Part shown: positions 1-7,203 of the stretch, one piece after another | How the letters are laid out: the number at the start of each line of letters is the position of its first letter | Numbering within the stretch: position 1 is the first letter of the stretch | Assembly: GCA_016938455.1 (NCBI GenBank) | Contig: JAFGUQ010000297.1 | Coordinates: 1-38,350 of the forward strand | Direction of reading: 5' to 3' | Length of the DNA: 38,350 nt | Source of the DNA: Clostridia bacterium | Lineage (GTDB): Bacteria > Bacillota > Clostridia > DUPQ01 | Program-made: the position numbers and the translations under genes | Notes under the pieces: model-generated | Seen by the model: only the letters and a program-made list of their open reading frames with translations | What the model was told of the DNA's origin: nothing | The model's database searches: none

Positions 1-24
1 CAATATGGCGAAATTTTTACCATA

Positions 25-48
25 AACAGGGGGGATTCCTCCTGTTTT
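25..48 (+). terminator. Candidate intrinsic terminator of an upstream gene
   Basis: A 9-bp stem (AACAGGGGG pairing with CCTCCTGTT, one G-U pair, 4-nt loop GATT) is followed by a short run of four T. It lies at the extreme left of the window, before the arsR promoter, so it probably ends a transcript that begins outside. The T run is short and overlaps the left arm of the next hairpin (45-69), so an attenuator-like switch is an alternative reading. Confidence 0.45.
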
Positions 49-69
49 CATCTCATTACGAGATGAAAA
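45..69 (+). other. Perfect 10-bp inverted repeat overlapping the first hairpin
   Basis: TTTTCATCTC (45-54) and GAGATGAAAA (60-69) form a perfect 10-bp stem with a 5-nt loop. Its left arm uses the T run and last two stem bases of the hairpin at 25-46, so the two structures exclude each other over that stretch. It may be part of a bidirectional terminator or of the 3' end of an upstream RNA. No gene is seen between here and the arsR promoter. Confidence 0.45.
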
Positions 70-104
70 GCTCGCGTGAATTATTGTAATTTGAAGAGTT
101 GATT

Positions 105-122
105 GTTGACATTCTTGTCAAC
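105..122 (+). promoter_or_regulatory. Inverted repeat over the -35 element (candidate operator 1)
   Basis: GTTGACA (105-111) and TGTCAAC (116-122) are perfect inverted arms of 7 bp with a 4-nt spacer. The -35 hexamer lies inside the left arm. This could be a repressor half of a two-site ArsR operator or an unrelated regulator's site. Part of the left arm's identity is forced by the -35 consensus. Confidence 0.5.
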
Positions 123-134
123 ATACATTAGTAT
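106..134 (+). promoter_or_regulatory. Sigma-A promoter of the arsR operon
   Basis: A consensus -35 TTGACA (106-111), a 17-nt spacer and a -10 TAGTAT (129-134) lie 35 nt before the arsR start codon. Both elements are embedded in inverted repeats (see the two operator entries), the arrangement expected of an autorepressed ArsR promoter. Confidence 0.75.
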
Positions 135-154
135 ATAAGAAGATACTTATATAC
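131..154 (+). promoter_or_regulatory. ArsR-type operator overlapping -10 and start site
   Basis: GTATATAAG (131-139) and CTTATATAC (146-154) are perfect 9-bp inverted arms separated by 6 nt. AT-rich interrupted palindromes with ATA half sites are typical ArsR/SmtB operators. The repeat overlaps the -10 hexamer and the expected transcription start, and ends just before the ribosome site of arsR, so bound repressor would block transcription. Confidence 0.7.
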
Positions 155-168
155 TTATGGAGGTAGAG

Positions 169-483
169 ATGAAAATTGAAACAATGAAAGCAGATTTTTT
201 TAAAGCAATCGGACATCCGACCAGACTTGAACTTATTAATGCTTTATCTGGTGGCCCGCTTTGTGTCTGTGAACTTTTTGATCAGAATGAGTCTACCCAG
301 CCTAATATTTCCCAGCATCTGAAAATTTTAAAAGATGCGGATATTCTTGAAAGCAGCAGAGAAGGAAATAAGATCATGTACAGGATTAAACATGAAGAAG
401 TGTTTGATATTCTGAAGTTATCGGGAATCATTATACTAAAGGAAATAGAAACATTGAAAAATGTGGGAAAACAGAATGTTTAA
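169..483 (+). CDS. arsR: ArsR/SmtB-family metalloid-sensing repressor
   Basis: This 104-residue winged-helix repressor is likely to sense As(III)/Sb(III) and derepress its own operon. The family opening HPTRLELINAL is at 16-26, the metal-binding pair C32-V-C34 sits in the DNA-binding domain as in classical ELCVCDL-type ArsR proteins, and the recognition helix TQPNISQHLKIL is at about 47-58. An in-frame ATG at 157 exists, but it lies within the sequence that provides the GGAGG ribosome site (159-163). The ATG at 169, 5 nt after that site, is the better start. The stop overlaps the start of the permease gene. Sensing arsenic is inferred from the CVC motif; another soft metal is possible. Confidence 0.9.
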   Translation: MKIETMKADFFKAIGHPTRLELINALSGGPLCVCELFDQNESTQPNISQHLKILKDADILESSREGNKIMYRIKHEEVFDILKLSGIIILKEIETLKNVGKQNV

Positions 484-1444
484 TTGGCTTGACAGCATAA
501 TGACTTTTTTAGTTGAAAATGTGTTTAAAATTTCTGTAGATACAAAGTTAGGCGGCAGTCTTCATTTTTTCTTTTATGATACAGTGAAAATAATCATATT
601 ACTGTTTATTATGATTTTTGCTATTTCATATATCAGAAGCTATTTCCCGCCTGAAAAAACAAAAAACATATTATCAAAATTCAGTGGGTTGAAAGGTAAC
701 TTTCTTGCTTCTTTAATGGGGATCGTCACACCTTTTTGCTCATGCAGTTCAGTTCCTATTTTTATCGGTTTTGTAGAAGCAGGTGTGCCACTTGGAGTCA
801 CTTTTTCATTCTTGATTACATCACCTATTGTCAATGAAGCGGCTTTTGCCATTTTATTAGGTTTGTTCGGCTGGAAAATTGCAGTTCTCTATGTCATCAC
901 AGGTGTCATCATCGGAACTTTCGGAGGAATGATTATCGGAAAACTGAAAATGGAAAAACACATTGATGAATCAGTCTATGAAATAAAAGTTGGCTCATTA
1001 GATAACCAGGAACTGACTCAAAAAGGAAGAATCTCATTTGCGCTTGCCAATGTGAAAGATATTATCAAGAGGATCTGGCTGTTTTTATTACTAGGTATTG
1101 GAATAGGAGCAGCAATTCATGGGTGGGTTCCGGAAGCATTCCTTGTGAAATATGCCGGACCTGAAAATCCATTTGCAGTGATTGTTGGGGTTCTTGCCGG
1201 GATTCCGCTTTATTCAAATGCGCTTGGAACAATTCCGATTGCAGATGCATTGATACAAAAAGGGGTTGGAATTGGCACTGCACTGTCATTTATGATGGCG
1301 GTCACCGCATTATCGTTCCCTGAACTGATATTACTTAAGAAAGTAATCAAACCAAAACTGATTATTACCTTTGTCATCATTACCGGGATTGGAATTATCT
1401 TAACAGGATATTTATTTAATTTAATAGGTTATTTTCTGATATAA
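476..1444 (+). CDS. DUF318/ArsP-type membrane permease
   Basis: This protein of about 322 residues has some eight hydrophobic segments in two halves around a soluble loop near residues 160-195. The family's signature lies in the first half: a TPFCSCSS stretch (C88 and C90) followed by VPIFIGF and a conserved SPIVNEAAF. Relatives (ArsP, pfam03773) export trivalent organoarsenicals, and some export Cu/Zn, using membrane cysteines. The start overlaps the arsR stop by 8 nt; an ATG at 461 is the alternative. Gene order (ArsR, permease, thioredoxin-like) supports inducible metalloid efflux. The exact substrate cannot be read from sequence. Confidence 0.85.
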   Translation: MFNWLDSIMTFLVENVFKISVDTKLGGSLHFFFYDTVKIIILLFIMIFAISYIRSYFPPEKTKNILSKFSGLKGNFLASLMGIVTPFCSCSSVPIFIGFVEAGVPLGVTFSFLITSPIVNEAAFAILLGLFGWKIAVLYVITGVIIGTFGGMIIGKLKMEKHIDESVYEIKVGSLDNQELTQKGRISFALANVKDIIKRIWLFLLLGIGIGAAIHGWVPEAFLVKYAGPENPFAVIVGVLAGIPLYSNALGTIPIADALIQKGVGIGTALSFMMAVTALSFPELILLKKVIKPKLIITFVIITGIGIILTGYLFNLIGYFLI

Positions 1445-1456
1445 GGAGAGAAAAAA

Positions 1457-1696
1457 ATGAAAGTACAGATTTTAGGTGGCGGTTGCGCCAATTGTGAGAA
1501 ATTGCAGAAAAACACTGAAGAAGCTTTAAAAGAACTGAATATTGACACTGTCATTGAAAAAGTCAAGGATTTTAAAGAAATCATGGCCATGGGGGTCATG
1601 AAAACACCTGCATTAGCTATTGACGGGAAGATTCTCGTAGCTGGATATATTGCTAAAGCGAAAGAAATTGTTAAATTAATCAATAAAATAAAATAA
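1457..1696 (+). CDS. Small thioredoxin-like (MTH895-type) protein
   Basis: This 79-residue thioredoxin-fold protein has a C10-A-N-C13 redox motif right after the first strand, a TPAL cis-proline loop near 50-53 and a short C-terminal helix. Proteins of this size (MTH895/TM0996-like redox-active disulfide family) commonly sit next to DUF318 permeases, where they may reduce or hand over thiol-bound metalloids. The start follows a clear AAGGAGA ribosome site, 12 nt after the permease stop, so it is the third gene of the arsR operon. The partner role is inferred from context. Confidence 0.85.
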   Translation: MKVQILGGGCANCEKLQKNTEEALKELNIDTVIEKVKDFKEIMAMGVMKTPALAIDGKILVAGYIAKAKEIVKLINKIK

Positions 1697-1701
1697 ATTT
1701 G

Positions 1702-1710
1702 TGGTAAAAT
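1702..1710 (+). promoter_or_regulatory. Extended -10 promoter before the YhhN-family gene
   Basis: TGG followed by TAAAAT (1705-1710) makes an extended -10 element without a recognisable -35 at 17 nt. It lies 30 nt before the next gene, in a 44-nt gap that shows no terminator, so read-through from the arsR operon is also possible. Confidence 0.45.
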
Positions 1711-1740
1711 ATCTCTTAGGAAATACTGTCCGGGGGTTAT

Positions 1741-2409
1741 ATGCAGATTACTTATATTTTATTATCCGTAGAAACTGCTTCTTTAATTGCACTCTTGTGG
1801 AATAAAAATTATCAGAATAAAAAACGCAGCCTTATTTTCAAATCACTGACAAGTCTGCTGTTTTTTTACATTGCAGTTCATTCGTTTCTTTTTTCTGGCG
1901 GACAGGAAATCTTTGCGGTTTTCATAATAACTGCTTTGCTGTTCTGTGTCATCGGAGATATTCTGATTTGCTTTATCAAAAGAAAATTTTTCTTTAAATT
2001 AGCCGGTACTTCTTTTTTTATCGGGCATGTATTTTACTGCATCGGTTTTTTCTATGCTACCAGGACGAGTATGATTGAAATTGTGATACTGATTGTCCTT
2101 TGGCTGCTTTTCCCGCTTTCAGTGAAAATCTCCAAAGTAGCACTCAAAAAAAACTACTTTCTGGTTTTTGCATATTTCATACTACTGTCTACCATGTGCG
2201 TCAAATCGTTCTCTTTCCTGTTTTATCAGTCTTTTGGACTATCAAATGCGATGATGACTGCAGCTGGCGGACTGCTTTTCTATATTTCTGATATTATAAT
2301 ATTCTTTGAAAAATTTCAGAAAGAAACAAGGAGAAAGCTTTTTATACCAAATCTGATTACATATTATGTGGGACAGACTTTAATTGCATTAAGCCTTTTG
2401 TTTATATGA
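1741..2409 (+). CDS. YhhN/TMEM86-family integral membrane protein
   Basis: The 222 residues are almost entirely hydrophobic, with about eight membrane segments. Family features of YhhN/TMEM86 can be seen: KSLTSLLF near 36-43, GDILICF near 73-79, FIGHVFY near 93-99, GGLLFYISD near 178-186 and a final YYVGQTLIALS. Animal members are lysoplasmalogenases; the bacterial role is little known, and an ether- or vinyl-ether-lipid hydrolase is only a suggestion. A GGGGG ribosome site precedes the ATG. It is followed after 12 nt by the UroD-like gene, suggesting cotranscription. Confidence 0.75.
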   Translation: MQITYILLSVETASLIALLWNKNYQNKKRSLIFKSLTSLLFFYIAVHSFLFSGGQEIFAVFIITALLFCVIGDILICFIKRKFFFKLAGTSFFIGHVFYCIGFFYATRTSMIEIVILIVLWLLFPLSVKISKVALKKNYFLVFAYFILLSTMCVKSFSFLFYQSFGLSNAMMTAAGGLLFYISDIIIFFEKFQKETRRKLFIPNLITYYVGQTLIALSLLFI

Positions 2410-2421
2410 TGGGAGAATAAC

Positions 2422-3555
2422 ATGGGGAGAAGAGAAGATTTTTATAAAATAATGAGACATGAACAACCAGACAATCTTATTTTAGATCTGGGCGGGAATC
2501 CACTGTCTACAATGGAGGGAATGAGTGCCAACAAGCTGCTTGATTATCTAGGGTATAAACCTGAGTCTGATCAATATCCGGAGTTTGGAAAAACCAGGAG
2601 AATTGATCAGAGAATAAGAGACTTTCTAGATATTGATACGGTATCAGTCGGGACAATACTAACCCCATATGACTCACTCTATCAGCAGGTCAGCAAGAAG
2701 GAATACATCGATGAATGGGGAATCAAAAGAACATTTGACGGCATGTACTGGGATAATGTCCATTCCCCGTTGAAGGGGACTACAATCGACGACTTGAAAA
2801 ACTATCGTTGGCCAAATCCTGACAGTATCGATTTTAAACTGCTTGAATCATATAAAGAACAGGCAAAAAACTATTATGAGAACACAGATTATATCATCTG
2901 CGGAGAACATCCTGTTTATGGTATATTTGAACTGGGGTGCTGGATGTGCGGGTTTGACGATTATCTGATGAAACTGATTGTGGATCCTGACTATATCAAA
3001 TATTTCAGTGAAAAAGTGATTGATTACCAGAGAGCGATTACTGAAATATATTACAGAGAGGTTGGTCCGTATATCCACTTCACTTCAAGCGGAGATGATT
3101 TTGCCACACAGAACAGTATGTTCATGTCAGTGGATATGTTTGATGAGAACATAAAACCATATTTAAAAGAGAGGGTCAGCTACACCAAGCAATTCACTGA
3201 TGCCTATTTTCTTCATCACTCATGTGGCAGTGTTCATGATTTGATCCCCTCCCTTATAGACTGTTCTGTTGATATTCTGAATCCGATTCAACCGACTAAC
3301 GAGCTGATGAAACCGAAAAGACTGAAAGATGATTTCGGAAAAGACATTGTATTTCATGGTGGACTTGATACACAGTCAGTGCTTCCTTTTGGAAACGATA
3401 AAAGTATTGGTGAGGCTGTTAGTGAACTGATTCAACAAATGAATATCGATGGCGGATATATTTTCGCAGCCGCTCATAATATTCAGGAAGATGTACCTCC
3501 TGAAAATGTCATCAGCATGTTCAAGTGGGCAAGAAAACTGGGGAAGAAGAAATAG
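2422..3555 (+). CDS. Uroporphyrinogen decarboxylase-fold (methyltransferase-like) protein
   Basis: This 377-residue TIM-barrel protein belongs to the UroD/MtaA/CmuA superfamily. It lacks the N-terminal RQAGR motif of true heme-pathway UroD. It has the features of the methyltransferase-like branch: HHSCGSVHDL near 266-275, which offers a His-x-Cys metal site, an NPIQP strand end, HGGLDTQ near 332-338, and the C-terminal AAAHNIQEDVPPENV. Relatives move methyl groups between substrates, corrinoid proteins and coenzymes in acetogens and methylotrophs. No corrinoid protein or activase gene is adjacent, so the substrate is unknown. It overlaps neither neighbour, and its start follows GGGAG. Confidence 0.8.
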   Translation: MGRREDFYKIMRHEQPDNLILDLGGNPLSTMEGMSANKLLDYLGYKPESDQYPEFGKTRRIDQRIRDFLDIDTVSVGTILTPYDSLYQQVSKKEYIDEWGIKRTFDGMYWDNVHSPLKGTTIDDLKNYRWPNPDSIDFKLLESYKEQAKNYYENTDYIICGEHPVYGIFELGCWMCGFDDYLMKLIVDPDYIKYFSEKVIDYQRAITEIYYREVGPYIHFTSSGDDFATQNSMFMSVDMFDENIKPYLKERVSYTKQFTDAYFLHHSCGSVHDLIPSLIDCSVDILNPIQPTNELMKPKRLKDDFGKDIVFHGGLDTQSVLPFGNDKSIGEAVSELIQQMNIDGGYIFAAAHNIQEDVPPENVISMFKWARKLGKKK

Positions 3556-3572
3556 TTAAGACCCCATTAGTA

Positions 3573-3581
3573 TGATATAAT
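3573..3581 (+). promoter_or_regulatory. Extended -10 promoter of the glycosyltransferase-PHP pair
   Basis: TGA followed by TATAAT (3576-3581) is a strong extended -10 element, 31 nt before the TTG start of the next gene. The -35 region is weak. It would drive the glycosyltransferase and PHP genes as a two-gene unit. Confidence 0.55.
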
Positions 3582-3612
3582 TTTAGTAAATACTTTGATA
3601 GAGGTGAATTTT

Positions 3613-4551
3613 TTGAGCAAGAAACTGTATTCATTAATCATACCGTTATATAACGAAGAAGATGTGGCACTTGAATGTGTAAAAAGAGTGACTGAAGTCA
3701 TGGAAAAAATTGAAGGTGATTACGAGGTCATTTTTGTCAATGACGGCAGTAAAGATAAAACAATGGAAATCATGATTGAACAATCTAAACTTAATCATAA
3801 GCTGAAGATCATTGATTTTTCAAGAAATTTCGGACATCAGATTGCCATTACCGCTGGAATGGATTATGCAAAGGGTGATGCAGTCATTGTCATGGACTCT
3901 GATTTACAGGATCCTCCTGAACTGATTGTGGAAATGATTGAAAAATTCAATGAAGGATATGATGTGGTTTATGCTGTCAGAGCGAAAAGAAAAGGTGAAT
4001 CGCTATTCAAAAAAGTCACTGCAAAAGCCTTCTACCGTTTTTTGAGATATATGTGTAATATTGATATTCCGGTTGATACTGGAGATTTCAGACTGATCAG
4101 CCGTAAAGTCTGTGATGTCATGAAAAACCTGACAGAACGCAACAGATATGTCAGAGGTCTGGTCGCATGGGTAGGATTCAAGCAGATTGGTATTGAGTAT
4201 GAAAGAGAAGAACGGTTTGCCGGGGTAACGAAATATCCTCTTAAAAAAATGCTGAAGCTTTCCATGGATGGGATTACTTCTTTTTCGACAAAACCATTGA
4301 CCGTTTCAAAAAACCTTGGAATAGTACTGGCGCTTGCCGGTTTCATTTATGCTATAGTAGTCATCATTCAGAAATTTGCATTACATATGCCAAATACAGG
4401 ATGGGCATCCATTGTAGTCCTTATACTGATTATCGGTGGTGTTCAACTGATCATGCTTGGTATTGTCGGAGAATATATTGCCAGAATTTTTGATGAAAGT
4501 AAAAACAGACCGCTATATATCATCAATCATAAATATAATATGGATGAATAA
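3613..4551 (+). CDS. Family 2 glycosyltransferase, GtrB/DPM1-like, membrane anchored
   Basis: This 312-residue GT-A enzyme transfers a sugar from a nucleotide donor, typically to polyprenyl phosphate. The catalytic half shows IIPLYNEE near 9-16, VNDGSKDKT near 43-51, the metal-binding DSDLQDPPE near 94-102 and the family's VDTGDFRLISR near 152-162. Two C-terminal membrane helices (about 238-258 and 272-294) anchor it, as in GtrB and YkcC-like proteins. The TTG at 3613, after GAGGTG and a 6-nt spacer, is a better start than the TTG at 3595, which lies upstream of that site. The acceptor is unknown. A role in wall or membrane glycan modification is inferred. Confidence 0.88.
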   Translation: MSKKLYSLIIPLYNEEDVALECVKRVTEVMEKIEGDYEVIFVNDGSKDKTMEIMIEQSKLNHKLKIIDFSRNFGHQIAITAGMDYAKGDAVIVMDSDLQDPPELIVEMIEKFNEGYDVVYAVRAKRKGESLFKKVTAKAFYRFLRYMCNIDIPVDTGDFRLISRKVCDVMKNLTERNRYVRGLVAWVGFKQIGIEYEREERFAGVTKYPLKKMLKLSMDGITSFSTKPLTVSKNLGIVLALAGFIYAIVVIIQKFALHMPNTGWASIVVLILIIGGVQLIMLGIVGEYIARIFDESKNRPLYIINHKYNMDE

Positions 4552-5394
4552 ATGAAGTATATTAATTTACATACTCATGATAAATACAGTGATGGAAAAG
4601 GTGACCCTGCAGATTTCATCAACAGTGCCATTGAAAAGAAAATGGGCGGAATCGGGTTTTCATCACATTCTCCTGTTCCGCTTCCAAATAGCTGGTCTAT
4701 GAAGCTGGAAAACACCGGTAAATATATTGAAGATATTAACAATCAAAAGGTACTTTTTAAAAAAGAGATTCCGGTTTATCTAGGTCTTGAACTTGACTAT
4801 ATTGAAAATCTCGATGTGAAAAGCTATATCGGCTTTGATAAACTGAATCTCGATTTTTATCTTGCTGCGGTTCACTATATTTATATTGAGAAACTGGATA
4901 TTTATGATACTGTTGATGATAATATTACTGTTTTTAAAAAGATTCTGGAAGAAGGATTTGACCATTCCATGGAAAGTTTCTACACCAAATATTTTGAAAC
5001 CTACCGGATGATGATCAATGAGTACAGACCACTAATACTGGCTCACCTCGACTTGATCAAGAAAAACAATGGAAACAATGTTTATTATAATGAAAACGAT
5101 GAAAGCTATGTGGCACAGGTGCTTATGACCCTTGATGAAATTAAGAAACATGACTGTGTTTTGGAAGTCAATACAGGAGGAATGTCAAGAGGGTATACCT
5201 CTGATACTTATCCTTCATTATGGATATTAAAGGAGTGCCGGAAACGGAAAATCAGAGTAACCGTCAACGCAGATGCACATCAGAAAGATAATATTGATTT
5301 CATGTTTGATTTTGCTGTTTCCAATATCAGAAAAGCAGGATATACCAGCATTTATCAATTTGTTGAAGGTACCTTTAAAGAACATGCAATTTAA
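4552..5394 (+). CDS. PHP-domain phosphatase, histidinol-phosphatase (HisK)-like
   Basis: This 280-residue PHP-fold metal-dependent phosphatase carries the metal ligands expected of the HisK/HisJ type: LHTHDKYSDG at 5-14, SSHSPVP near 38-44, GLELDY near 79-84, AHLDL near 164-168 and NADAHQKD near 240-247. The ATG directly abuts the stop of the glycosyltransferase (TAAATG), so the two are translationally coupled. There are no other histidine genes nearby, so it may serve histidine synthesis from an isolated locus or hydrolyse another sugar or polyol phosphate. Confidence 0.82.
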   Translation: MKYINLHTHDKYSDGKGDPADFINSAIEKKMGGIGFSSHSPVPLPNSWSMKLENTGKYIEDINNQKVLFKKEIPVYLGLELDYIENLDVKSYIGFDKLNLDFYLAAVHYIYIEKLDIYDTVDDNITVFKKILEEGFDHSMESFYTKYFETYRMMINEYRPLILAHLDLIKKNNGNNVYYNENDESYVAQVLMTLDEIKKHDCVLEVNTGGMSRGYTSDTYPSLWILKECRKRKIRVTVNADAHQKDNIDFMFDFAVSNIRKAGYTSIYQFVEGTFKEHAI

Positions 5395-5395
5395 C

Positions 5396-5424
5396 TTTAA
5401 AAAGTATTCACTTTGCTATATAAT
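5396..5424 (+). promoter_or_regulatory. Sigma-A promoter of gatCAB
   Basis: TTTAAA (5396-5401), a 17-nt spacer and a perfect TATAAT (5419-5424) lie 29 nt before the gatC GTG start. It overlaps the end of the 59-nt gap after the PHP gene; no terminator is seen in that gap. Confidence 0.6.
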
Positions 5425-5453
5425 ATATTTTTACTAAATACTGGAGGTCACAA

Positions 5454-5741
5454 GTGAAAATCACAAAACATACAGTAGATTATGTTGCCAATCTGGCGCG
5501 ATTAAATTTCAATGATGAAGAGGCATTGAAGCTATCTGCACAGATGGAAGACATTTTAGCTTATATGGATAAACTTAACTCATTGAATACAGAAAATGTG
5601 ATACCGATGGAGCATGTCAAACCTGTCAGTAATATTTTCAGAAAAGACATGGTATCACCTTCGTTTGACAGAGAACAGATTCTGAGAAATGCCCCTGTAA
5701 AAGAAGACGGTGCATTTAAAGTGCCCAAAATTGTGGAATAG
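5454..5741 (+). CDS. gatC: Glu-tRNAGln/Asp-tRNAAsn amidotransferase subunit C
   Basis: This 95-residue GatC wraps around the GatA-GatB interface and stabilises the amidotransferase. Family features are [14 protein letters not shown] near 11-24, a helical [18 protein letters not shown] stretch, the [10 protein letters not shown] turn and the C-terminal [17 protein letters not shown]. Length is normal. Translation starts at a GTG preceded by CTGGAGGTC. The gene leads the gatCAB operon, 13 nt before gatA. Its presence implies that Gln-tRNA and/or Asn-tRNA are made by the indirect route. Confidence 0.95.
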   Translation: MKITKHTVDYVANLARLNFNDEEALKLSAQMEDILAYMDKLNSLNTENVIPMEHVKPVSNIFRKDMVSPSFDREQILRNAPVKEDGAFKVPKIVE

Positions 5742-5754
5742 GTTAGGTAGTGGA

Positions 5755-7203
5755 ATGACAATTGAGCAATTACATGGAAAACTGATAAGCAAAGAAATCA
5801 AAGTAGAAGAACTTGTTCATCAGTATTATGAAAAAATTGAAGCCAAAGATAAGGACATTAGTGCCTATATATCTCTTTGCAAAGATAATGCTATGAAAAA
5901 TGCTGTCTTGATTCAAGAGAGAATCAATCAGAATAAGGATATTACTCCATTGACTGGAATCCCTATGGCTATTAAAGATAACATGTGTACAAAAGATAGC
6001 AAGACTACCTGTGGTTCTAAAATGCTGGAAAATTTTGAACCTCCATACAATGCTACTGTAGTTGAAAAACTAGAATCAAGCGGAAGTATTTTACTTGGAA
6101 AGCTGAATATGGATGAATTTGCCATGGGTGGTTCTACTGAAAACTCAGCTTTTAAAAAAACAAAGAACCCGTATGATTTAAGCAGAGTACCAGGAGGATC
6201 TTCAGGTGGTTCAGCTGCCTGTGTAGCAGCTGACATGGCAGTTTTCACCCTTGGTTCAGATACAGGGGGGTCAATCAGGCAACCTGCATCATTCTGCGGT
6301 GTGGTCGGACTTAAACCGACTTACGGAACAATCTCCCGGTACGGGCTTGTCGCTTTTGCTTCCAGTCTTGATCAGATTGGACCGATTACTAAAACAGTCA
6401 CAGATGCAGGACTGGTTCTTAATGCCACTGCAGGGAAAGACAAATATGATTCCACCAGCTCTGAAAGAAATATTGCAGACTATAATGAGTATCTGAAAAA
6501 AGATATTAAAAACATAAAACTTGCAGTACCCAGACAATATCTTGCAAGTGGAATTTCTGCTGAAGTTAAAGATTCCATCTTAAATGCTATTAATGAATAT
6601 GAAAAAATGGGCATTGTCTGTGAATATGTTGACCTGAAACTTGCGGATTATGCCATTGCTGCCTACTATATCATTTCCTCTGCTGAAGCAAGTTCAAATC
6701 TGGCGCGCTATGACGGAATCAAATATGGTTATCACAGTGAGAACTATACCAATTTAATTGAATTATATAAAAACTCAAGAAGTGAAGGATTCGGAGCAGA
6801 AGTAAAAAGAAGAATCATGCTTGGTACATATGCCTTAAGTTCAGGATATTATGATGCTTACTATAAAAAAGCACTGCAGGTAAGAACACTGATAAAAAAT
6901 GAGTTTGACAAGATTTTTGAAACTTATGATGGCATCATCGGGCCGACCGCTCCTACCACTGCCTATAAAATCGGAGAGAAATCAGAAGATCCTCTTGAAA
7001 TGTATCTTGGTGATGTCTATACGGTTTCAGTTAATATTGCAGGGCTACCTGCCATATCTATCCCTTGCGGATTTGACAGTCATCATTTGCCTGTCGGATT
7101 ACAGATCATCGGAAAAGCATTTGATGAGAGAAAAATACTTCAGATTGCTTATGCCTACGAACAACAGTCATCATTTCAAGGACTGATTAAGGAGGCAAAA
7201 TAA
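5755..7203 (+). CDS. gatA: Glu-tRNAGln/Asp-tRNAAsn amidotransferase subunit A
   Basis: This 482-residue amidase-signature glutaminase releases ammonia from glutamine for GatB. The catalytic triad can be read: K74 in MAIKDN, the cis-Ser S149 in PGGSSGGSA, and the nucleophile S173 in [12 protein letters not shown]. The order and spacing match characterised GatA enzymes. The reading frame extends upstream into gatC, but the ATG at 5755 gives the standard N-terminus (TIEQLHGKL); its ribosome site is weak, so coupling to gatC is likely. Its TAA shares a base with the gatB ATG. Confidence 0.97.
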   Translation: MTIEQLHGKLISKEIKVEELVHQYYEKIEAKDKDISAYISLCKDNAMKNAVLIQERINQNKDITPLTGIPMAIKDNMCTKDSKTTCGSKMLENFEPPYNATVVEKLESSGSILLGKLNMDEFAMGGSTENSAFKKTKNPYDLSRVPGGSSGGSAACVAADMAVFTLGSDTGGSIRQPASFCGVVGLKPTYGTISRYGLVAFASSLDQIGPITKTVTDAGLVLNATAGKDKYDSTSSERNIADYNEYLKKDIKNIKLAVPRQYLASGISAEVKDSILNAINEYEKMGIVCEYVDLKLADYAIAAYYIISSAEASSNLARYDGIKYGYHSENYTNLIELYKNSRSEGFGAEVKRRIMLGTYALSSGYYDAYYKKALQVRTLIKNEFDKIFETYDGIIGPTAPTTAYKIGEKSEDPLEMYLGDVYTVSVNIAGLPAISIPCGFDSHHLPVGLQIIGKAFDERKILQIAYAYEQQSSFQGLIKEAK

